In this document: piece by piece, positions 14,356-19,150 of the stretch | Numbering within the stretch: position 1 is the first letter of the stretch | Layout of the letters: the number at the start of each line of letters is the position of its first letter | Source: JAVBNO01 sp031551485 | Lineage (GTDB): Bacteria > Bacillota > Clostridia > Oscillospirales > Ruminococcaceae | Direction: 5' to 3' | Assembly: GCA_031551485.1 (NCBI GenBank) | Contig: JAVBNO010000030.1 | Coordinates: 1-19,150, forward strand | Length of the DNA: 19,150 nt | Program-made: the position numbers and the translations under genes | The notes under the pieces: generated by a model | Database searches by the model: none | What the model was told of the DNA's origin: nothing | Seen by the model: the letters and a program-made list of their open reading frames with translations, nothing else

Positions 14356-14366
14356 TGGGTATCGCT

Positions 14367-15107
14367 TTACGCCTCGCGTTTCTGCCTCCAGCCCCAAATG
14401 TAATCGGGAGCATTGGGCCCTGTGTTAAGCAGCAGATCAATAATGGAAACGCCGTGCTCAAAGGGCGGATACTGCTGCGGATATTCGGGATAGCCCGTGT
14501 AATCCTTCCAAATCAGCTGGATGCCGGCGTCCCGATAATCGGATTCAACAATATAGTCTTTGGCCGCGGGACCGGAGATGTAGATATCGGCTCCGGTCGA
14601 CTTGACAAGACTTAGTAATTTTTCGTGCCCTTTCCCGACGCTGTGGTAGGCGGTGCTATTGCTAAAAACAGTGTTAATACCCAGCAATTCGGTGGCAATC
14701 ACCTTGATGAAATGCTGGTTGAGCTCCGATAATTTCTCGGGGTTGTTTTCCCGATACAAAGCCTCAAAAAAATCTTTATAAAAGCCAAAGAAGGGCGCCT
14801 TTTTATAGGCCTCACAAATTCGGTTCCAGTGGTCTTTTTGCCAATCCATATGACGAAAAATTTGCACTGTATTTATAGCCATAGATGCAGTGCCGTTGCA
14901 AGGCACTGTCACCCATTTTCTTCCACCTGGGGTCTTAACATAGTTTCGGTTTCGCCAGTCGCGGATGGTGTATTGCACTTCATCGTAAAAAATAAATTCA
15001 TCCACGTCGTGGATTATATCAAAATATCCTTTCCAGGGGATGTAGTTGGATTGCAGCACCGCTACTTTTTTCGTAAAGCACGCCCCCTTGCCTTGCTGTC
15101 TTTCCAT
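14367..15107 (-). CDS. WbqC-family protein
   Basis: This soluble protein of 246 residues belongs to the WbqC-like family, found in O-antigen and capsule gene clusters and without a firmly established reaction. Family signatures are VAVLQSNYIPWKGYFD near residue 15, FYDEVQYTIRDWRNRN (about 40-56), the WVTVPC stretch, SGPAAKDYI and the C-terminal FEHGVSIIDLLLNTGP. Start choice: the ATG at 15107 has AAGGG about 9 bases upstream; an in-frame TTG at 15116 is weaker. It starts about 18 bases after the WecE-type aminotransferase gene, suggesting that it works on the same amino sugar. A transfer or acyl-modification step is plausible, but I would not name one. Confidence 0.82.
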   Translation of the reverse strand: MERQQGKGACFTKKVAVLQSNYIPWKGYFDIIHDVDEFIFYDEVQYTIRDWRNRNYVKTPGGRKWVTVPCNGTASMAINTVQIFRHMDWQKDHWNRICEAYKKAPFFGFYKDFFEALYRENNPEKLSELNQHFIKVIATELLGINTVFSNSTAYHSVGKGHEKLLSLVKSTGADIYISGPAAKDYIVESDYRDAGIQLIWKDYTGYPEYPQQYPPFEHGVSIIDLLLNTGPNAPDYIWGWRQKREA

Positions 15108-15125
15108 CAAAGACAACCCTTTTCA

Positions 15126-16247
15126 TCACGTCGCCACGTCCATAGCAGCTGCGATAATCCGCTCCAATGCCTCGTCCGCTAAGTCCGCCCACATCGGCAG
15201 CCTTACCAGCCTTGCGGCCATCTCCATGGTTGTCGGCAGCTGTTCCGGGCGGTACCCCATCGCAATGCCCATGGGCGCTGCGTGCAGCGGCTCATAATGG
15301 GATACAACACTGACGCCCTTTTCCTTCATCGCCACCATAAACCGGTCGCGCTCTTTGGGTGTGGGGGCCAGCCAATAATACATGTGGGCATTGTGGGTCA
15401 CATTGTCGGGGACGACCGGACGCCGCCAGCCCGCCGCGTCCAGCGAAGCCAGCGCATTGTGGTATGTATGCCATATATGCAGGCGCTTTTCCATAATCTC
15501 TTCAAACCGTTCCAGCTGGGCGCACAAAAGGGCGGCCAACACGTCCGACGGCAAATAAGAAGAACCGGGCAGACGCCAGGTATACTTATCCACATCGCCC
15601 CGCAAAAAAAGGCTGCGGTCGGTGCCTTTTTCCCGCACCATCTCCGCTTTTTGCCGCAGCGCTTCCTCCCGGATATAAATGCCGCCGCCTTCTCCCATGC
15701 TGTAATTTTTTGTCTCATGAAAAGAATAGCAGCCCATGTCGCCCAAAGCGCCGCAGGGCAACCCTTTGTATGTGCTGCCCACCGCCTGGGCGGCATCTTC
15801 CACCACCCAAAGCCTGTGTTTTCGAGCCAGCTCGTTTATCGCGTCCATCTCGCAAGCCACACCTGCATAATGCACCGGTATAATGACCTTTGTCTTTTCG
15901 GTCACCATCGCCGGCAGCAGCGTCTCGTCCATATTCAGCGTATCTTTGCGGATATCGCAAAAGACAAGCTTGGCTTTTCGCAGGGCAAAGGCATTTGCCG
16001 TGGAGGAAAATGTGAATGAGGGCAAAATGACTTCATCGCCGGGCTGCACGTCGCACAGCAAAGCGGCCATTTCCAAAGCATGGGTGCAGGAAGTGGTCAA
16101 AATCATCGGGGACACCGCTGTCTTTTTGGCAAACAGCGCAGATGCCTTTTGCGTAAAAGGGCCATCTCCACAAAGCTTACCCGCCAAGGCTTGTGCCACA
16201 AATTGCTTTTCCAAATCGGTAATAGAGGGTTGATTAAATACCAGCAT
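15126..16247 (-). CDS. wecE: dTDP-4-amino-4,6-dideoxygalactose transaminase (WecE/RffA)
   Basis: This PLP-dependent aminotransferase of 373 residues would convert dTDP-4-keto-6-deoxyglucose to dTDP-Fuc4N with glutamate as amino donor. It follows E. coli WecE closely in its landmarks: GKLCGDGPFT (23-32), SCTHALEMAALL (53-64), DEVILPSFTFSSTANAFALR (71-90), VIIPVHYAGVACEMD (121-135), VVEDAAQAVGSTYKG (148-162) and SFHETKNY (175-182). Lys180 is the predicted Schiff-base lysine. VDKYTWRLPGSSYLPSD is also a subgroup signature. The start is an ATG with GGAAGGG about 5 bases upstream. It heads the unit that ends with rmlA and rmlB, which make its substrate. The acetyltransferase WecD that often follows in enteric clusters is not seen. 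Confidence 0.9.
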   Translation of the reverse strand: MLVFNQPSITDLEKQFVAQALAGKLCGDGPFTQKASALFAKKTAVSPMILTTSCTHALEMAALLCDVQPGDEVILPSFTFSSTANAFALRKAKLVFCDIRKDTLNMDETLLPAMVTEKTKVIIPVHYAGVACEMDAINELARKHRLWVVEDAAQAVGSTYKGLPCGALGDMGCYSFHETKNYSMGEGGGIYIREEALRQKAEMVREKGTDRSLFLRGDVDKYTWRLPGSSYLPSDVLAALLCAQLERFEEIMEKRLHIWHTYHNALASLDAAGWRRPVVPDNVTHNAHMYYWLAPTPKERDRFMVAMKEKGVSVVSHYEPLHAAPMGIAMGYRPEQLPTTMEMAARLVRLPMWADLADEALERIIAAAMDVAT

Positions 16248-16393
16248 ACAGACCCTTCCTTTATGTTGCAGAAACAGATGGTGCTTTTCGCAATCACTTT
16301 TCTTGAAATGTCGCCTGGCCCAAACAGTGAAGTAACAAGTGCTAACAAATGTGGCATAATATTACAATATGTGACATCATTTTACATGATGCC

Positions 16394-16422
16394 ATTCTAA
16401 AAAGCAATACAATAAAAGGCAA
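16394..16422 (-). promoter_or_regulatory. Candidate promoter for the wecE-to-rmlB unit
   Basis: On the minus strand TTGCCT (16417-16422), a 17-base spacer and TAGAAT (16394-16399) give 4/6 and 5/6 matches to the sigma-A consensus. This would leave a leader of about 140 bases before wecE. The region is very A/T-rich, so other start points, for example around 16350-16365, are possible. Confidence 0.35.
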
Positions 16423-16609
16423 CCGCTTTTTGATATTGAGATTCCCCAAAGTGCCTCAAAGACAGGTTGCCACATCACTTGCCTTTTCTTTTCACGGGCC
16501 GACATTGGTCGTTCCATTATGTTTGCAAATAGGAAGTAAAATTGTTAAAAGAAATATATTACCCCCCTATATATTGGGCAAAAGAGATAGTGCACGGCGC
16601 TGGCTTTTA

Positions 16610-16618
16610 TGTTACAAT
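16610..16618 (+). promoter_or_regulatory. Extended -10 promoter element of xylB
   Basis: The plus strand shows TGTTACAAT, an extended -10 (TG, one base, TACAAT at 16613-16618). At the 17-base distance the -35 region (GTGCAC at 16590-16595) is poor, so activity would rely on the TG extension or on an activator. The leader to the xylB ATG is about 75 bases. Confidence 0.45.
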
Positions 16619-16698
16619 AAAAACGGTTATATATGCCATTTTTCATTTACAAGTTACGAATGGATGGCTGACAACATTGAGAAAAGCGGGAGGGTATT

Positions 16699-18243
16699 AT
16701 GAGCTGTTTTATGGGTATTGACGCCGGTACCAGCGGCATTAAAGCAATTGTGCTGGACGACGCCGGGAAAATTCTTGGCGTAGGTTATCATGAATGTGAT
16801 TTGATTACGCCCAAACCCAACTGGGTGGAGCAAAACCCCCTGGATTGGTGGAAGGCTTGCAGTGCCGCCGTCAAACAGGCTGCGGCCAGCTGTGGCTGCG
16901 CCGGAGACATTCAGGCCATCGGCTTTTCGGGGCAGATGCAGGGGCTCACCATGATGGACAAAGATATGCAGCCGGTGGAAAATTGCCTCATCTGGCTGGA
17001 TCAGCGGGCCTACGACGAAGCGGAAGCCATGAGCGGGCTGATGGATACAACGGAAATGCTGGGCATCACCGGCAGCTACGGTCTGCCCAGCTATTGGGCG
17101 GCCAAATTGCTTTGGATGAAGAAGAACCAGCCGGCCGTCTTTGAAAAAATACATACGCTTTTGTTTACAAAAGATTATCTGCGGTATATGATGACCGGGG
17201 AAGTGGCCACCGAAGTTTCGGATGCGTCCCTCTCCTTTTTCCTCGATTTAAATACCCGCTATTGGTCTGACCGAATGTTCGAGGCCACCGGTCTGCCCCG
17301 GAGCATTGTGCCCGATACAGTGCTGGAAAGCCAGGATGTGGCCGGCTATCTGAAGGCGGATCTGGCGGCGGAATGGGGGATGAAAGCGGGTATTCCCGTG
17401 GTTGCCGGCGGTGGCGACCAGCCTGTGGGCGGCGTGGGCAGCGGCGTAGTTCGCAGCGGCATCATCGCCGCGTCCATCGGCACCTCCGGCGTGGTTTTCG
17501 GCTGCTGTGACACCCCCTTTGTGGATCACCAGCGCCGGGCCATGTATAGCCTGTGCCATTCGGCCAAAGGCAAATACAGCTTCCTCGGCTGTACGCTGGG
17601 GGCGGGCGGCTCCTTCAAATGGATGCGCGATACGCTTTTCCTGCCCCAAAAAGAGGCGCTGGCGGCCCAGGGCAAGGATGTCTATGATTATATGACCTCT
17701 TTGGCGGCGGCTGCGCCGGTAGGCAGCGAAGGCTTGTGCTTTTTGCCTTATCTGAACGGCGAGTCCACCCCCCATGTCGATTCGGACGCCCGGGGCGTTT
17801 TCTTCGGGCTCAGCTACCGGCACGACCTTGGGGCCATGTGCCGCAGTGTCATGGAGGGTGTGACCTTCTCGCTGCGGGATACAATGGAAATTTTGCGAGA
17901 GACCAACGGTCTGCAAATTACCGAAGTCCGCGCACTGGGCGGCGGGGCCAAAAGCAAGCTCTGGCGGCAAATACAAGCGGATATCTACAACGCCTCGGTC
18001 GTCACCATGAATGTGGAGGAAGGCCCGGCAGCAGGCGCGGCTATTTTGGCGGCGGTGGGCAGCGGTTACTTCGCCAATGTGGAGGAAGCCTGTGGCGCCA
18101 TCCTCAGTATTGCCACCACCACCGAGCCAATCGCCCAAAATGTGGCCACCTACAACGACTATTATCAAACGTACCGCAGCCTGTACCGGCATCTGAAAGA
18201 GGACTTTGCCTCCCAGGCTAAAATTGTCGGCAAGTACCTGTAA
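16699..18243 (+). CDS. xylB: Xylulokinase (FGGY carbohydrate kinase)
   Basis: This 514-residue kinase would phosphorylate D-xylulose with ATP to xylulose-5-phosphate for entry into the pentose phosphate pathway. GIDAGTSGIKAIV (6-18) is the first phosphate loop of the FGGY fold. GFSGQMQGL (75-83) and IWLDQRA (98-104) form the sugar pocket typical of xylulokinases. AGGGDQPVGGVGSG (236-249) carries the catalytic base Asp240, and SIGTSGVVF is the second phosphate motif. FSLRDTMEIL and ALGGGAKSKLWRQIQADI near the C-terminus complete the adenosine site. GGAGG lies 5 bases before the ATG. The gene stands alone, divergent from the glycan cluster, with its own promoter and terminator. No xylose isomerase or transporter is in view, so a related ketose substrate remains possible. 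Confidence 0.88.
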   Translation: MSCFMGIDAGTSGIKAIVLDDAGKILGVGYHECDLITPKPNWVEQNPLDWWKACSAAVKQAAASCGCAGDIQAIGFSGQMQGLTMMDKDMQPVENCLIWLDQRAYDEAEAMSGLMDTTEMLGITGSYGLPSYWAAKLLWMKKNQPAVFEKIHTLLFTKDYLRYMMTGEVATEVSDASLSFFLDLNTRYWSDRMFEATGLPRSIVPDTVLESQDVAGYLKADLAAEWGMKAGIPVVAGGGDQPVGGVGSGVVRSGIIAASIGTSGVVFGCCDTPFVDHQRRAMYSLCHSAKGKYSFLGCTLGAGGSFKWMRDTLFLPQKEALAAQGKDVYDYMTSLAAAAPVGSEGLCFLPYLNGESTPHVDSDARGVFFGLSYRHDLGAMCRSVMEGVTFSLRDTMEILRETNGLQITEVRALGGGAKSKLWRQIQADIYNASVVTMNVEEGPAAGAAILAAVGSGYFANVEEACGAILSIATTTEPIAQNVATYNDYYQTYRSLYRHLKEDFASQAKIVGKYL

Positions 18244-18270
18244 ATTCGTTTTATTTCCCAGCACACAGTC

Positions 18271-18306
18271 AAAATCCGCCGGTTGTCAGCAGCCGGCGGA
18301 TTTTTT
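18271..18306 (+). terminator. Rho-independent terminator of xylB
   Basis: AAAATCCGCCGG (18271-18282) and CCGGCGGATTTT (18293-18304) form a perfect 12-bp stem with a 10-base loop, and the T-run continues to 18306. It begins 28 bases after the xylB stop. The A-run on the 5' side may let it also work in the other direction. Confidence 0.88.
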
Positions 18307-18442
18307 GTGCTTATGTTGCTGTGGTGGCATTGCCCATCTTTCCAATTTCCCAAAGGGAACTCTTGGGGCATTACATCCCATCTAGCCAAAGCCTTAGTAA
18401 AAATTTATAAAGGGCACCAAAAATATTTGGAGCATTTCATCA

Positions 18443-18470
18443 TTGACAGAATTCTACAAAATGTTACGAT
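18443..18470 (+). promoter_or_regulatory. Promoter of the secreted repeat protein gene
   Basis: A consensus TTGACA (18443-18448) is followed after 16 bases by TACGAT (18465-18470), with a TG one base before it (extended -10). Transcription should start near 18477, about 40 bases before the ATG at 18516. The stretch 18307-18442 upstream shows only a small TTCCC/GGGAA palindrome at 18347-18359 and no recognised riboswitch. Confidence 0.65.
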
Positions 18471-18515
18471 TAAATAAAGGGATATGGGCTGACGTTGCAT
18501 GGAGGAGGCTGTATC

Positions 18516-19150
18516 ATGAGTAATGGGCGTATGAATCAGTTTAGTGGTGGGGCCGGTGCACTGAAAAGAGCGATGATGGTCATTTTGGGGAGCCTCGGGC
18601 TCTTTTTTGTTGCCCTTTTTTGCCTAAGCGCCAAGGCTTACGCAGTGAATGGTACCATCAGCACGGGTATGACATTAACTGCCGATGCGGTCTATGACAA
18701 CCTGACAGTATCTGGCGGCACGTTGAACCTGAATGGAAAAACACTGACGGTGCAGGGCGCCTTGACCCAAACGGGCGGTGCCGTGTACATCAACGGCGGT
18801 ACGCTGCATGTTGAGGGAAACTACGCCATTTCTAGTGCAGGCTATTTGAGGATGATAAACGTTGCCGACCGTGTGTATGTGGGTGGGGATTTTTCCACCA
18901 GCAGCTCTATCAGTCACAGTACCTATCTGACAACAGGTATTATGGAACTCAAGGGCAACTTCACACAGATCTATGGTGCTAATGCTGGAGGTGTCTATAT
19001 TGGAAATGTCTACAATTTTACTACCAGCGGCAGCTTTAAAATCATTTTCACAGGCAGCGGTGACCAAAAGATCTTTTTTTCCAGCCCCGCCTACTCTAAC
19101 TTTAATAAGCTGGGGGTAGACAAGTCCGGGGGAAAACTGATCTTTGACAC
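18516..19150 (+). CDS. Secreted surface protein with beta-strand repeats (3' end outside window)
   Basis: An uninterrupted frame of 211 codons runs from the ATG at 18516 to the window edge. AGGAGG lies 7 bases upstream, an excellent ribosome site. The N-terminus has a positively charged start, a hydrophobic core (about 20-38) and LSAKAYA (37-43), predicting signal peptidase I cleavage after Ala43. The mature part is rich in Gly, Thr, Ser and Asn with alternating hydrophobics: LTVSGGTLNLNGKTLTVQGA, TQTGGAVYINGGTLHVEGNY, VYVGGDFST and MELKGNFTQ. This looks like a right-handed beta-helix or similar stacked-strand adhesin. No cell-wall anchor is visible because the C-terminus is missing. It has its own promoter. 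It could be a carrier for the glycan made next door, but nothing in the sequence shows that. Confidence 0.78.
   Translation, partial: MSNGRMNQFSGGAGALKRAMMVILGSLGLFFVALFCLSAKAYAVNGTISTGMTLTADAVYDNLTVSGGTLNLNGKTLTVQGALTQTGGAVYINGGTLHVEGNYAISSAGYLRMINVADRVYVGGDFSTSSSISHSTYLTTGIMELKGNFTQIYGANAGGVYIGNVYNFTTSGSFKIIFTGSGDQKIFFSSPAYSNFNKLGVDKSGGKLIFD

Larger units (their letters stand above)
16248..16698. other. Divergent A/T-rich intergenic region between wecE and xylB
   Basis: This 451-base stretch has no convincing gene; short frames on both strands lack family-like content. It holds the candidate wecE promoter (16394-16422) and the xylB promoter near 16613. It also has a perfect AATATAT/ATATATT inverted repeat around TACCCCCCT (16553-16575), a GGCAACC (16418-16424) / GGTTGCC (16465-16471) pair, and a CATCAT/ATGATG palindrome near 16374-16390. 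Any of these could be operators. I see no recognised riboswitch or tRNA. Confidence 0.5.

Noticed and set aside
17248..18264. 338-codon open frame antisense to xylB
   Set aside because: It mirrors the high-GC third positions of xylB, has no family-like motifs, and xylB on the other strand is unmistakable.
18307..18442. Possible riboswitch before the secreted protein
   Set aside because: No conserved riboswitch core was recognised, and the stretch lies upstream of the predicted transcription start, so it would not be in that mRNA.
1..19150. CRISPR array, tRNA or rRNA genes, toxin-antitoxin or phage defence genes
   Set aside because: I looked for regularly spaced repeats, tRNA-like cloverleafs and defence-type domains and saw none.

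Overview
The window is a surface-glycan locus, most likely from a low-to-mid GC Gram-positive anaerobe of the Clostridia (Bacillota). This rests on strong AGGAGG-type Shine-Dalgarno sites, sigma-A-like TTGTCA/TACAAT promoters with a TG extension, GC-rich stem plus T-run terminators, an IS30-type transposase end and a clostridial-style secreted beta-repeat protein. The species cannot be named from sequence alone.

Layout: (1) Positions 1-127 hold the 3' end of an IS30-family transposase, convergent with the glycan cluster. (2) Positions 336-7045 (minus strand) hold a compact seven-gene operon, legB-legC-ptmE-legH-legI-legG-legF, mostly with 4-base overlaps and with its own promoter at 7156-7185. 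The gene set matches the GDP-sugar route to CMP-legionaminic acid, a bacterial sialic-acid-like nonulosonic acid. (3) Positions 7282-9858 (minus) hold two GT-B-type glycosyltransferase-like genes. (4) Positions 9898-10468 (minus) hold a broken LpxD-like acyltransferase, preceded by a promoter that closely resembles the leg promoter. (5) Positions 10714-16247 (minus) hold a second sugar module: a WecE/RffA-type aminotransferase, a WbqC-family protein, a pair of four-helix EamA/SMR-like membrane proteins, a SAM methyltransferase, rmlA and rmlB. It ends in a clear terminator. rmlC and rmlD are absent, so the predicted product is dTDP-4-amino-4,6-dideoxygalactose (dTDP-Fuc4N), not dTDP-rhamnose. 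(6) A 450-bp divergent intergenic region separates the cluster from xylB (xylulokinase, plus strand), which has its own promoter and terminator. (7) At 18516 a secreted protein with beta-strand repeats begins and runs off the window.

Read together: two activated sugars, CMP-legionaminic acid and dTDP-Fuc4N, are probably made in the cytoplasm. They would be assembled by the two glycosyltransferases, possibly N-acylated and methylated, and perhaps flipped by the small paired membrane proteins. No Wzx/Wzy, initiating sugar-phosphate transferase or Maf-type glycosyltransferase is visible, so the rest of the glycan machinery must lie elsewhere. The least explained parts are the structured 178-bp gap at 14189-14366 with a 29-codon ORF, the re-used promoter sequence, and the decayed acyltransferase.
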